Counted from the first letter of the stretch, positions 11,272-22,874 are shown. The stretch is 64,000 nucleotides of DNA from Malus domestica (GCF_042453785.1 NC_091663.1:23396501-23460500), one strand, 5' to 3'. Numbers and translations: made by a program. Notes: generated by a model not told the origin, from the letters alone.

Positions 11272-12616
11272 CACCTCCCATATTCATCAAAAAACCGATT
11301 TGGATCCTTGTCTTTGCCGTGAGTTTTCCACCACCATTCTCTCCAAATTCAGCCAAAAATCACCCCTAGCCACACCACCTATCAACCCTAAACCTTTCCA
11401 TACCATTCCCCATCCATTCTACACCATAAAAACCACCCAAACCTTGTCCAAAACCTCTCTGCCGCAGCAAGGAAGAAGGAGGAACTTTGGATGCACCTGC
11501 TGCCAAGTTGGACTGTTTTAGGTGTTCTCTTTCTTTGAATTTTAATGTCTAATTTTATGTATCTTTGCTTTGCAAGTATGAGGAACTAAACCCCCCTTGG
11601 CTAGGGGGGAATTCAAAACCATGTTTATGCTTGCTATATGATTTGATTATTTCCAATTGCGTTTCATGAATTGTGAATTTAATTTACTTATCTCTATGAA
11701 TTAAAACTAATTTGTGTATGTTGGTTGAGAGTGCACGCTTAATTTTCATGCATAAGTTTGTTGCTAGGATATAAGGGAGTTTCACCTAATCGTTATGAAC
11801 TTATATTCATAAGTAGTAAAGGTTGTTGATCACAATCATGTTAAGTAAATTCTTGGCATAAGTTTCATGCAATTCATAGTAACAAGTGTCTCGCCAATGC
11901 TTATGGTTTTCATAGAATTTAATGATTCTTGCTTGTATCTCTATTATGCAATTCATGTAGGGGACTTGTGAGGAATGTTTGGGTTGTCGTATGCAATTCA
12001 TCCAATTCAATAACTTTAGGGAAATCTGAGGGTTAATTAGTGCAATTCACAGTTAATCTGGGGTGTTGGGAATTCATGGTGTGTCGAAGAGCAATTGGAA
12101 ATCATTTTGTATGCAAGTATAATATGTGTGGAGAAGAACCCCGTAGCTAGCTTCTCATCCATTCAATTTAATCAATCTCGTTTTACAATCTGCTAGTTCT
12201 TAAAGTTTTTGTTTAGTTTTAAATTTCGTCAAGAACCAATCTCCCATTTATTTCAAAGTGTTAGATTAGTTAGTAATCACTTTAGTTTGTATTTTTAAGT
12301 GTTTTGATTCAAGTGGTAAACCAATTTCGTCCAAATTTGTGTTTGTGCTCAAAACTGCCCAGAAAGTGTTTTTAAGGCAGTTTTGAGTCTTTTGGTTGCT
12401 GTTTTGAATCTTTTTGTTTATCTTAGTGTTTTAAACTTTAGTTTTGCATTCTTCGAGTCTAGTTTAGTGTTTTAAACTTTGTTTTTAAGTTTTGAGTCAG
12501 TTTTCAAGTGATTTGGCAATCCTTCCTAATCACCGGCTTAGAACGATCCCTACTTACATACTTGCTACAATTGATAAAAAGAGGGTTTAATTTGTGTGCT
12601 TATATATTTCGCATCA

Positions 12617-13148
12617 TATAGTAATGGTCATAGGAAGAAGTGATGGTTTTGTGTCCTAGGTCTAGTTTATTTGATTTGAGTTTCTTAAGGATCTAATTGG
12701 CGAGGAAGCAAACGATTGTCATATATGTTATGGGGTTGTTCATTTCCTCTGGATAAAAATCATTTTGGATAAGTCGTTAGTTGAGTTGAGTCTCAGTTGG
12801 ATGGTTATATGGTAACTAATTCTCAGCATTGCTGGATCGGGTGTAGAGTGCAAGGACCTTCGGAAACTTGTTTTAGTATGTTAATTCTAGGTTCTATATT
12901 TTTGAAAGATTTTGCAGAATTGTATTTTAGTATGATTTCTTGACATTTTCGTATCCATATTCCATGTTAATTGTGACACCCTGGGCATTTGTGTGCTTCT
13001 TTGCATATTTGGAAATTCATGGTACAAATCTTTTGGTAATAAATCTCTATCGACCTTTTCATGGAGCGTTGTTTTTTAATATAATTATGGGGGACTAAGG
13101 ACGGCTTTGAAGAATTTTTGTTCCTAGTTTTAATTTCTGCTGGTGCTC
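12617..13148. other. intergenic, nothing recognised
   Basis: AT-rich single-copy-looking DNA between the gypsy LTR and the Harbinger element. No ORF, RNA gene or repeat structure was recognised. Confidence 0.5.
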
Positions 13149-13151
13149 TTA

Positions 13152-14193
13152 GACCAACTCCAATGGTGGGCTAAAAGTCAAATTACCCCGCCCCCAAACA
13201 ATATCCAATCCATGCTAAAATTTTGGGCTAAATGCCAAATGTTATTTTTGGGCCAAATACCCCCCAGGTCCCCCCCCCCCCCCGGCGCGACTGGACTTGC
13301 TGGCCTTTGGGCCAATCTTGGCCCGTTCACGCTCCAACGCGCCCCACGCGGAGCGCCTGTTTCGTTCCCGACAGGGGTGGGCCCCGCTGTTAGCGGTTTG
13401 TCAGCCACCCACTGAATTCCAACGGCTACATTTTGAATCGAATGACTAGTTTTCAAGGACCGTTGGTTGATCCAACGGTCCAGATTCAAATTTGATTTTT
13501 TTAAATATGTTATTTTAAAATACATTGAATCCAACGGCTGAGATCGAATATAATTAAATCTAACGGTAAAAAAAAAAGATCTAACGGCCCAAATTTAAAT
13601 CTAACGGCTAAAATAATTTTAAAAAATTATTTAACTCAAAATTTATCCAAAAACTCTATAAATACTTATGTATTTGTTCAAACATCCACACAAAACTCAA
13701 TTTTCTCTTACAATTCTTCCAATTTATCTTTCTACCATTTCTTTCCATTTCCAAATTGTTCAACATGGCAAGAGAACATATTAGAGGTCGTAATTGGACC
13801 TATGAGGAAGATGTTGCTCTATGCTTGGCATGGGTTTCTGTTAGCGAAGATGGTGCAGTTGACACAAATCAAAATAAGAAGGTTTTGTGGGATAAAATCA
13901 TTGCAAAGTTTCAAGAAAACTGCAATGGTAGCGGCGGCGGGGGGGGGGGGGGGATGGTGGTGGTGTTTATGGTCAGTTGAACGGTTGGTGAATTGAAAGT
14001 TAGCCCAGGATTGAAAAATTGGTAAAAGTTGAAGGCTTGCTTTGTGGAAAATTTTGTGATTTTTCAATATTTATCATAATTTAAATTTTTTTAGATAAAA
14101 ATGTTCATAAAATTAATTTACGATAGTCTACATATTTATTTATTTTTTAAATTTAATTTAAGAAAAAAAATAACCTAACCATTGGAGATGGTC
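13152..14193 (+). mobile_element. non-autonomous PIF/Harbinger element with ORF1 remnant
   Basis: The ends are inverted repeats, GACCAACTCCAATGGT on the left and the complement of GACCATCTCCAATGGT on the right (15 of 16 identical). TTA lies on both sides (13149-13151 and 14194-14196), the 3 bp duplication typical of PIF/Harbinger. The left half is rich in aacgg motifs and contains a TATA-like ctctataaatac at 13654 upstream of an ORF1 start. The transposase (ORF2) is absent, so the element would need help in trans. Confidence 0.88.
13765..13980 (+). pseudogene. truncated Harbinger ORF1 (Myb/SANT-like)
   Basis: It begins with ATG at 13765. The peptide contains RNWTYEEDVALCLAW and a KVLWDKIIAKF block, the start of the plant Myb/SANT-like domain found in ORF1 of PIF/Harbinger elements and in plant proteins often labelled 'glutathione S-transferase T3-like'. 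The frame collapses in a G-rich tract (about 13933-13952) after roughly 60 residues, so most of the protein is missing. In complete elements ORF1 helps the transposase bind DNA. Length variation in the poly-G run may be real slippage or an assembly error. Confidence 0.75.
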
Positions 14194-14196
14194 TTA

Positions 14197-14500
14197 AGAG
14201 GTATATTTAACATTTGGAATAAGATGTTTTAGATAATACGTTAATTAGGTTTGATCCTCTCATTATGAATATTAAAATGTTATTTTTTTTTCAAAAAGTA
14301 CTTCATGTATCTTTTTTTTGTTGGAATTAAGTCTTTAAAATAAATTATTAAGCCTTTAAAATGCAAAAAAAAACATATTACAATCTATTGCTCTTTCTAT
14401 TTACATGTAAGTGAGAGGTTTTATGATCAAATATTGGAAACAATAATTTTACAACCAAATTATTTTCTCTTCCCCTTAGCATATAAAAATCGTTGTATAA
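14197..14500. other. AT-rich intergenic
   Basis: Poly-A/T rich sequence between the Harbinger end and the NIP7 promoter; nothing recognised. Confidence 0.5.
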
Positions 14501-14567
14501 ATTAAAAAAAAAATTACACCCTCTCTCAGCGGGGTTCGTATTTTTGCCCCACTCAATGGTTCAGATC

Positions 14568-14615
14568 TGGGCTTTGGCCCATCATCTATTCTAATCTGAA
14601 TGCCACGTGGCCCAT
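14568..14615 (+). promoter_or_regulatory. site II and G-box motifs upstream of NIP7
   Basis: TGGGCT at 14568 and GGCCCAT at 14576 and 14609 (reverse complement ATGGGCC) match site II elements (TGGGCY), bound by TCP factors and common in promoters of ribosomal and ribosome-biogenesis genes. CACGTG, a G-box, overlaps at 14604-14609. The position about 150-200 bp before the presumed first exon is right for a proximal promoter. Confidence 0.55.
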
Positions 14616-14760
14616 ATGTATTTTGCATACGATTTATTGTTGTTACACCCTAATACACGTGATCATAACCTAGTCCCGTCCAACCTGCCGCTCAAACCTA
14701 TTTTCCTGTAAGACTCACCTCAAAAGGCTTCTCCTTATTTTCGCCGTATTCTTCCTGTAG

Positions 14761-15845
14761 GTAAGCTCGATGGCTTATTTTCTTTTAATCTTCGTGTTAA
14801 TTGATTCTTGTTGGGTTTTGTTTGCTTTTGCTTCTGTTTCTTGGTTTACTATATAGGATTAATTCATTAACTTGGTTTTTGAAATTATTCGTCTGCCTAC
14901 GTTTCTGTCATCTGTGAGTAATGGCTTGCTGTTTGAATTTCTGATTTCTGTTTGAGCATTTGAATTGCTTTTATTTGTGTTTCTGATTTGTTCTGCAACT
15001 GGGTTTGTTTCCATTTGCATTTTGGGGCAGTCCCTGACGGTTTTCGGCGTTAGTTATGGTTGTTGTAAAGTTTCACTTCACTGCCGATGTTATTGCTAAA
15101 TAGTACTTAAGCCATTGGTTCAATCTCTTTCGGTTTTTTGCTTCATATACATTGTTGGTCAGACAACTTGAGCTTCTTGGGTTTTAGTGGATGTACGTCT
15201 AACAAGGTATCAGAGCCTTTGGATTTCAGTGCTCAACCCTTATTGTATAGATTTTCCTAGAACTTGGACTTAGAATTTAGTTATGTTTTCCTTGCTCTAT
15301 CGCCATTACAACTAACTCATAGTTTTGTGGTCTGACGTTTCTTTTCTGAGAATAAAAGTTCAACTTGTTAAAACATTAGACAGCGGAAAATTGGCAACCT
15401 TTGTTTCGAAACTCCCCTATTTCCCCTTTCTTGAATTAACACAAGTATTTTTTTTTTTTTATTGAATACCTCTGTATTTAGAAACTCATCAAATATTTTT
15501 TGCAAATGGTTTCGTCGCAGCTTCAGATGGTTATGTTGCCTTATGAAACTAAGTTCGTATGGACTTTACTATGGCATTTTGTGGTTTGTTTTGTGTTTAG
15601 ATGGTGGTTCTAGAGCTGTTCATGTTTTTGTGCCTTTTGAATTGTTTTACTTATGTAACTCAACTGTTTGTATAATTTTTGTCGAAGAATATATCAAGCA
15701 TACAATTCATGAGTAATTATGTTTCTGCCAAATAAATATGAAGATGATTGCCTGAAATATTCTGTGATCGTTTTGGGAAGCCATGCTCCAGTGGTTGTGT
15801 GCCTCTTGAAAAGTGTTTAAATATTAATGAATGGTGCTGTGTTTA
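14761..15845 (+). other. NIP7: probable 5'UTR intron of NIP7
   Basis: A leader-like stretch ends ...cttcctgtag followed by GTAAGC at 14761. A T-rich region runs to tgtgtttag at 15845, shortly before the NIP7 start codon. Splitting there leaves a short untranslated leader plus about 47 bases before the ATG. Intron borders are inferred from consensus only; a nearby caacag could serve as an alternative acceptor. Confidence 0.5.
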
Positions 15846-15892
15846 GGAATTATCAACAGTATAGAACCTTAGAAGACTTAACACGGACAAAG

Positions 15893-16456
15893 ATGAGACC
15901 TTTAGACGAGACTGAGACCACGACAGTGTTTGAAAAGCTGTTCAAGTTTACAGGCAACAACCTCAAGAACATTGTCGAGAATCCTTCTCATGAAGGCCCA
16001 GACCCGGGTCCAGGTCGTTACTGCTTTCGCCTCCACAAGAACAAAGTTTACTATGTTAGCGAATCACTAGTAAAGCGTGCTACAAATATAGCTCGGACCC
16101 AGTTAGTCTCTCTTGGCACCTGTATTGGTAGGTTCACTCATGGTGGTAAGTTCCATTTAACCGTTCAGTGTCTGAGCTTATTGGCATCAAATGCTAAACA
16201 CAAGGTCTGGCTCAAACCTACCTCCGAGATGTCGTTCTTGTATGGAAACCATGTTTTGAAAGGTGGTTTGGGGAGGATTACAGAGAATATTGTGCCGGGT
16301 GATGGGGTGGTTGTATTTTCAATGTCAGATGTGCCTTTGGGTTTTGGGATTGCTGCCAAGTCTACTCAAGATTGTAGGAAGTTGGACCCCAATGGAATTG
16401 TGGTGCTTCACCAGACTGATATTGGAGAGTACTTGAGGATGGAGGATGAGCTTTGA
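15893..16456 (+). CDS. NIP7: 60S ribosome subunit biogenesis protein NIP7
   Basis: An uninterrupted 187-codon frame that aligns end to end with eukaryotic NIP7 (about 180 residues). The start MRPLDETET matches the conserved N-terminus; the open frame extends 22 codons further upstream, but that part looks like leader sequence. The N-terminal alpha/beta domain contains [15 protein letters not shown] and [17 protein letters not shown]. The C-terminal half is the PUA RNA-binding domain with [28 protein letters not shown] and [19 protein letters not shown]7 is a nucleolar factor of pre-60S particles, needed for 27S pre-rRNA processing together with other assembly factors. The site II promoter motifs upstream fit co-regulation with ribosomal genes. 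No damage was seen, so it is the most secure functional gene of the window. Confidence 0.96.
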   Translation: MRPLDETETTTVFEKLFKFTGNNLKNIVENPSHEGPDPGPGRYCFRLHKNKVYYVSESLVKRATNIARTQLVSLGTCIGRFTHGGKFHLTVQCLSLLASNAKHKVWLKPTSEMSFLYGNHVLKGGLGRITENIVPGDGVVVFSMSDVPLGFGIAAKSTQDCRKLDPNGIVVLHQTDIGEYLRMEDEL

Positions 16457-17265
16457 ATAATTAGACGGGTTTTGAGTGGTTATGACAGATGTGTTGGTGT
16501 CTAATCGAAGATTTGTGCGGGTCATGTAAGTCGATCTATCAGCTTTTGATCAATTCGAGTTGAAGTCTTGTCGGATGTGGATGATTGTTGAACATTACTT
16601 TCATTAGTGTTAGACCAAATTTCACTACACCAAATTGTTGTTTGTGAATGCACATAGACCAGCTAACTGTTAACCTCACTATAACCTACTGATATAGCCG
16701 AATTATTTATTGCAAGTCCATGGTAGCCAAAGGAGTCTCTTACAACTTCATCTAGCTCGACATCAATTGGAGATGGACTTACATTGGCACGGGTACGCTG
16801 CATTGTTGCATCATTGGCACGGGAGGCCATTGCTATGGTGTACTCGTTCCATGAAAGTTGTGGTGTTTGCATCAAACAACGGTTGGGATTTGAGTCCATT
16901 TTAACTGATAATAGCTTGTCTCATCCGGCCCATTAAACGGGCAGTGTCCAGAACTAAACCATATTTACGAAGTATTTTGAAGAAAAAATTTATGGCATTA
17001 CTTGTAAGGAACGGAAACACTTATTTATGACGTTTCATTCGTTTACTAACACAAAAGGAAAATAAAAGGTGAGAAATCTTATATTTGAATTTTGTGAATG
17101 ACAAGTTCGATGCGAATTTATTTCTCCCATCCATTAGTATAGATATATTGTTGTATCTGAATAATTAAAATAAATAAGTGAGCCTCATACTGAAAATATG
17201 TGTTCCACTTCCACTTCAACAAGGTATCCTTTTCACTTTTTAATTTAGATCCCACAAGCACTTAG
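16457..17265. other. NIP7 3' region and intergenic DNA
   Basis: The first 150-200 bases are presumably NIP7 3'UTR. A 78-codon - strand frame at 16663-16899 has no recognisable homology and is treated as chance. Nothing else recognised. Confidence 0.5.
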
Positions 17266-17526
17266 ATGGAAACTACTCATGACTCGAGAGCCTCAAATGC
17301 TGGTGAGATCTAAGGTGGAAGCGTCATCGATTTGTCGGAATGACAAGGAATCAAGACAGACAAACACCAAGAGGATAAAGATCTCACCGTGACGCAAGAG
17401 ATGGCAGGGGTTCAACCTCGAAAGGCTGCCGAATGGAGGAGATATGCCTAGGCCCCCTCCACCAGTGATGCTCTGTTCTCAGGAAATGATGTTGCTGAAT
17501 CAGTTGGCAAGCGAAGAAAAGAGTAA
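17266..17526 (+). pseudogene. decayed coding relic of unknown family
   Basis: From an ATG at 17266 (METTHDSRAS...) one frame runs 86 codons to TAA at 17524 with only three interruptions: TAA 17311, TGA 17341 and TAG 17449. Between the stops the peptide is coherent and polar (HQEDKDLTVTQEMAGVQPRK, AAEWRRYA, SDALFSGNDVAESVGKRRKE). All three stops could come from CAA, CGA and CAG by C-to-T change. An acceptor-like tttaatttag lies 20 bases upstream, so it may be the last exon of a dead gene. I do not recognise the family. Confidence 0.35.
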
Positions 17527-17678
17527 ACTTATCAACACTTGTAAGACAAAAATACTCAGCAGTCTAACGTAATTCTTTCATAATTCAAGCTACATCGTCG
17601 CGGAGAACATGATTCATAAGAACAATGTTCATATTATGAATCGTGTGCCATCATTTTCGCATAAATATTGCTGTGATC

Positions 17679-18838
17679 CTAGTGAGCTATCGTGTGAAGA
17701 TCCATATTGGAGGGGTCTTTAATGTGTGCCATAGTTTTGAAATAAACATCATTCTTTCGCTGCTCGTAGTAAGCCCTTGTGCGTGGCTCCATGTTGGTGG
17801 TGTCTATACTCATAGTTCGGTCATCATGCTCTCTTTGCTTCCTTTCATTCGCTTCCTCCATCACCTTTACCTTTCTTTCTGCAATTTTCGCCTTTCTGTT
17901 ATCTGTTTCGGCCAATTGTTTGGTAAGCTTCTCCATCACGTCACATAGACGAGAATCCAAAGTTCCTACTACCTTGCTTCTTTTGCATGCTTCTTTTTCA
18001 GCTCTTCTTCTGGATCGTTTCCTTTTAAGAAATTCAACTGTATAATATGGACCTTTGTCAGTGTCATGTGAGACAAGAGTGTCAGACTCCGATTGGGAAG
18101 AGAATGAGGAAACATTGTTCGGGTTTGTAGCCATAGGATGAGGATCAGACCTTTTCGGTGAGGAATTGGTGTTCAAGTTTGCGGCAATAGTAGGAGGATC
18201 GGACCTCTTGGCTGAGGAATCAACATCTGGGTCTGTATCCATGGTTCGGGTACCAGACCTCGTCGGTGAGGAAGTGATGTTCAGGTTTGCAGCCACAATA
18301 GGAGGATCAGACCCCTTCGGTGAGAAATCCACATTTAAATCTGTAACCATAGCATCAATATCTGACCTCTTTGACGGTGGCAAACTCTTCCATTTGATGT
18401 TATGTTGCAAAATTTCCCAGCAATGGTTGAATGCAAAACGTTTCTTTTCAAGCTTCAAGAACAATATATTTGCTTGAAGAACCTAGACGTGATTTTAGGA
18501 AGTTGGCTATTTAGGGAAAATTATTACTAAGAAAAGGCGAAGGAAAGTACAGATTCTCACCTTGTTAGATTCCGTCAATCCACTTTGTTTCTCTTCTATT
18601 TTGGTAAGACATTCATGAAACTGATTGCAACTTCCAAGAATTATTTTCCACCTAGACTGGACGGAACATCGTGATCGCTCATTTTGATCACCGGTTATCT
18701 CAACATATTTTTGGTATATTCAATCCCAGGAAATACATTTGGTTGCGAAACAACATTGAGCAGATCCTGAGAGACACTTAACCGAGCATTGCAAACAGCC
18801 ACATCTTGATCCAACGTGAACGATTTTCCCCTTGTCAT
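17679..18838 (-). pseudogene. Harbinger ORF1-like (SANT plus NAM-associated C-terminal domain) protein, broken
   Basis: The - strand starts at ATG 18838 (MTRGKSFTLDQDVAVC, a SANT-like N-terminus). Exon 1 runs to 18561, where AACAAG|GTGAGA is a donor. A 78 bp intron ends at cacgtctag, and exon 2 (18482-17679) continues in phase with FAFNHCWEILQH, matching the 'F.HCW.IL' block of plant NAM-associated C-terminal proteins. After a Ser/Asp/Pro linker with three similar 'KRSDP' repeats comes a basic stretch and a charged coiled coil near the end. Exon 1 has a frameshift plus a TGA (near 18720) around the conserved Y(Q/T)KYVEIT segment, so the full product cannot be made. It resembles the protein partly preserved in the Harbinger element at 13152-14193 but is not bounded by visible terminal repeats. 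Confidence 0.6.
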
Positions 18839-21242
18839 TGGTTGTCGAGTGTCTTCCAGTTTCAACAAGACTGGATTAATCAAAAATAAAACATAACAGC
18901 AAAATGAGCATAAATTGGCAGGCTGATTTCGACAAAACAGTAAAACACAATAGCAAATCACAAGACGGTCAGTAGCCTCCAAATTTACAAAACTTTACAA
19001 GAACAAAACACAAACGAAAAACTAGTGCATGATCTTGTTTACAAGTTTCAGAAAATGTGCATTCTCTTCCAACCACTTAACAACTTTTTGAGTTTTGAAA
19101 CGCTTTAAAATTTGGTAGCCTTATGAGAAGGATACCGCATATCTCATTGAATAATCATGCAATTGTCACGCATATCTACCCTAAGTTCCAATTAAGCTAA
19201 CAAATCACAAGAAGTTAGGCGTAACGCCTTGCTAACACATGCGCATTTCAGTCCCTCAACTTCCTCTTCATATGATTGAATATCATTTGCAGTCTTGCAG
19301 ACTCATTCACAGTTTTACGCACTCTAATCATTTCCCATCTAAACGATTTGATCTGCAATATGGCGGATCAAACTTAAGACAGAGCACACTAGAAAACGTC
19401 TAAAAAACCTTCTTCCTCTATTATACACACTTCTTCACTAGACCCTGCAATGATGACGTTACTAGCATTACTAGTTATATCTTCTGTTTTTCGCCTTTTC
19501 TCCCGGACTACAAGTTAACTAATTCAAGCTATATCCCGGCTAGTCGACAGAAAACAAAAATTTCTCAAGTAAAATTTGTAGTCCATCAGTCCAAGTTTCC
19601 ATCTTTAGCACACTTTAGAGGCTTCATCCTCCCACCCCTTGACAATCCACACACCCCCACCCCAAAACCCTCCACAAACAAATTACCAGCTCCATTTACT
19701 AGAACACTGTATAGTAACCATGCTTACATGCATAGTCGTTAGGTATGCTTCTAAATTCTAATCACCCCCATTGCAGATGGAGGAAGTGAAATCGATGTGG
19801 TTCCACTTGGACAAATATCAGAGTTTCCACAGGATTATGATCCAAAATTGAACTCTCACACATTGTAATCAAAAGTGGAAGAGAGTAAAACTTACTAGTA
19901 GCCAGAAACTGCAAGTAAACCTCCCTAGTTCAAGAGCCTTATACTAACTCCACCGGCAAGTCTGCAACCATAAAATTTCAATGAACAACACAATTAATTT
20001 AACAGTTCAAAACAAAACTTGATTAAAAAAAATTACAATTAACAACATATGAAATAAAGTAAAAGTGTAAACCAAAAATAGTGATCGGAACATTAAAGAT
20101 GAAACAGAAAATGTAATTAATAGAGGCATACGAAATCAAAAATACAATTAACAGAAGATTACATCAACAGCAGCATAGAAGCACACAACATGAAATGTAC
20201 AAGGGCAACACAATTCAGTCAGTGGAAACGCACGAAAGAAACAATCCAAACTAATAGAATTCTTAAAATTAACATAAGCACTGAAAATTAAAAAATTAAA
20301 AAGAAATAGGTAGCAGCACATGAAATTAAGAGCAGCATCAACTTAGCCGAGCCTAGAAGAGTGGGCTTGTAGCCAAGCAGGGCATTAAAATGACTGATTG
20401 GTGATGGAGCCTAAGCTAAGAGGATATTGGTGTTTGAACTCTGTTCACCACCATTGGTGTGTGAGGTCACATTAAGCACGCCTTAGCTACTCAGGTTAGT
20501 AGGGCACCCCACACACTTTGAGTGGGTAGCAAACAACAAAACTGAGAATCGACTTGGAAGAACATAACCAACTTAAACAAAACACAAGAAATAAAAGATA
20601 TTAATGAAAAACAAAATTTACATCACCCTTAATTTTCCGAACGATATTTTAACAAATTGAAATATATATCCAGAACTATTCCAACCGATTTGACAAATCG
20701 ACGTGCAAGACAGAAAGAAAGTGAGTAACCTAAAGTAATTTGGGGGGGAAATGTCACACTCAAAACAATGGCAAAACCCCACCAAGGAAATCTCAAAGGG
20801 TAATCAGCTCGAACAGGCATAACACATTACGAAATCCAAATTGTGAAAGTTCAAGTCAGTTTGTTTCCAGCTTCCCAAACACTAGTTAAGCTAACAAACA
20901 CGCCACAAAAATGCATCGAGGTTAAGCTACAAGAGACCAAACGGGCAATGTGGTATAGAGAGAGAGAGAGAGTTACCATCAGTCAAAAAGAGTAGCAGGT
21001 GTCGCTGGGCGGTAGAGGAGAGGGTTAAGGTAGAGAGGGTTCCCTGTGTGAGACAAGAGAAGATGAAAAATCATATGCAAAACAAGGGTTTTTGTGTTTT
21101 GCGAGTGATTCTGTGTAGGAAGGACCACAATAAGCCCTTGAATTTTTATTTTTTTTTATTTTTTTATTTTTTTAAGTGACTCAAATGGTTCCAAACCTAA
21201 CCTCCTTCCCCTTGTTTTCTTTTCATTTTTTAATTTTAGATC
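18839..21242. other. long region without recognised genes; possible 5' exon on - strand near 21.0 kb
   Basis: No coding exon recognised. The complement of about 21060-20982 reads like a transcribed leader (pyrimidine-rich, ending ttgactgatg then gtaactctctct, a possible donor), with a GA microsatellite at 20956-20974. It could be the first exon of the - strand gene ending at 17679, separated by a roughly 2 kb intron. This is speculative and the rest is featureless AT-rich DNA. Confidence 0.3.
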
Positions 21243-21251
21243 TTCTATAGG

Positions 21252-21848
21252 AGAAATTTTTCCGTGTGATTGGAACACACACCTCAACATGATAGGTGGT
21301 GTTCCTCATCAATAACCTATGGATACTTGTATTCTTATAGCATAACAATTTATTACATTTCAATTTTTATTAAAAAAATTAAAATAAACAAGACATGCAC
21401 TGTTCCCAAAACTTGCTTTCTAGTCCCAGTCTCCCAAAACGCCCCCATCTCCTCCCGACTCTTATCCTCCCCTCATTGTTACTGGAAAAATCTTAAACGG
21501 AGGTCGGTGATGGCAAAATCTTAAACCACCCACCTCCATAGTCGCCTGTGATTTCACCAAGACACCATTTTTCACAAAGGTTTCCAATCCCATGCCTAAG
21601 GCCTTGGCTTTTTCCGGTAACAATGGGGGGAGGAGAAGAGTCGGGAGGAGATGAGAGCGTTTTGGGAGACTGAGACTAGAAAGCAAGTCTTGGGAACAGT
21701 GCAAGTCTTGTTTATTTTGATTTTTTTAAGAAAACTTAAATGTATTAAATTATTATGCTATAAGAATACAAGTGTCCATAGATTATTGGTGAGCAACACC
21801 ATTTATCATGCTGAGATGTGTGTTACAATCACATGGAAAAATTTATTC
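21252..21848. mobile_element. MULE-type MITE with long inverted repeats
   Basis: Flanked by a perfect 9 bp duplication TTCTATAGG (21243-21251 and 21849-21857). The arms 21252-about 21488 and about 21611-21848 are inverted copies of each other (both contain, for example, cctatggatac and the complement of gtccatagatt, and the aaacttgctttctagt block). A spacer of about 120 bp separates them. No transposase. The 9 bp duplication and long arms are typical of Mutator-like elements. Confidence 0.85.
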
Positions 21849-21857
21849 TTCTATAGG

Positions 21858-22868
21858 GGGAGACCAAATATAGGAATTGTAAACAGAATTTTCTTTTGTT
21901 ATTATTAAATCGCTTGCAAAAATCGGTAGAATGGTAAACAAGGAGTGGAAATAATAATGCCTTTTGTAAATTGTAATATGCAGTTGATGTATCATATAGT
22001 GGAAGATGTGGAAACCAAATCAAAGTATGAGAACTACTGAGGGTTAATTATACTAACATGAGATTTATTGAATTTTCACAAAACTCCATTACATTTAAGA
22101 CATTACACTAAAACCCCTTCAAATTTTAATTCACTTTCACACAACCTTTTTAATCAAAATCTGGATCGCACCGTTCCTTAACAGTAAACTATTTGTAAGC
22201 CACAAAACTACTTTTCGTTTGATGGTGGCAAGTGGCAAGTGGCAAGTGGCAAGTGGCAAAGCCTCCATTATATTCAATTTTTTAATTTTGTAGTTTTCGA
22301 AGAATATTTTAATGTCTACCTTTGCTATATTTCATGACTTATTTTTATTTTTATATAATAAAGTGATATTTATAGTTGGACATGACGGTAAATACTGTAC
22401 GAACCATACGATACCATTAAATCATGTGTGCTCTTTTTTAGCTTACTATGTTTCCACGTTTTGCAATGGACGGGTTCACGTTTCACAATTGCCTTTGTAA
22501 ATTAATGTATTGTCTTTGATTGAATTTATCAGGTAAACTCAGGCATTTCATTTCTTCTCGGTGCAACCTTCAACAATCTTATAAGATTTGCAGTGTCTGG
22601 CATGATATTAGAAAAGAGCTTCTTCTGCGGTAATCATAATCGTATGCTTTTCCAATGTCCAAGAAGCACCATGTTTGTCATTAAACTTTGAATCATTGAG
22701 TTCTAAGGGAAATCGAAAACCGAGATGGCTGCTACCCTTTTATATGTATTCGTACTGTCTGTTGAGCTTGGCCGAAATCAAATGTAGGGCCGATTCTTCT
22801 AAATGTTTTAGTTTGCAAAGAATTCTTATTACAATATTTTCTATGTTTTCTGCATTTTAAAGTAAGAA
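21858..22868. other. intergenic with a short 7 bp tandem repeat
   Basis: AT-rich, with no gene recognised. Around 22226-22260 the heptamer ggcaagt is repeated four to five times in tandem. Confidence 0.55.
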
Positions 22869-22874
22869 TCTAAG

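Larger units (their letters stand above)
1..12616 (+). mobile_element. Athila-like Ty3/gypsy LTR retrotransposon, left LTR truncated by window edge
   Basis: Bases 1-681 and 11936-12616 are the same sequence with no indels and about 9 mismatches by eye, so they are the ends of two LTRs. Between them lies gag-protease-RT-RNase H-integrase in one + strand frame, then a long non-coding 3' region and a purine-rich tract before the right LTR. Integrase lies after RT/RNase H (gypsy order). There is a single RNase H, no chromodomain, a long LTR and a long post-pol spacer, which fits the Athila branch better than Tat or chromoviruses; this lineage call is inference. An LTR divergence near 1.3% implies a young insertion although the coding frame is already broken. 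Confidence 0.93.
10434..12616 (+). repeat. 3' LTR, complete (2183 bp)
   Basis: It starts TGATAGGAGCATATT right after the polypurine tract and ends ...TTTCGCATCA, giving the usual TG...CA termini. The last 681 bases match the left LTR at about 98.7%. The sequence after it begins tatag, a candidate 5 bp target duplication whose left partner is outside the window. Confidence 0.93.

Noticed and set aside
13143-13534. ORFs of 90 and 118 codons at the left end of the Harbinger element
   Set aside because: They overlap the inverted repeat and non-coding promoter-like part; no similarity or codon structure.
16663-16899. 78-codon - strand ORF downstream of NIP7
   Set aside because: Not recognisable, in the likely NIP7 3' region, single short frame without splice context.
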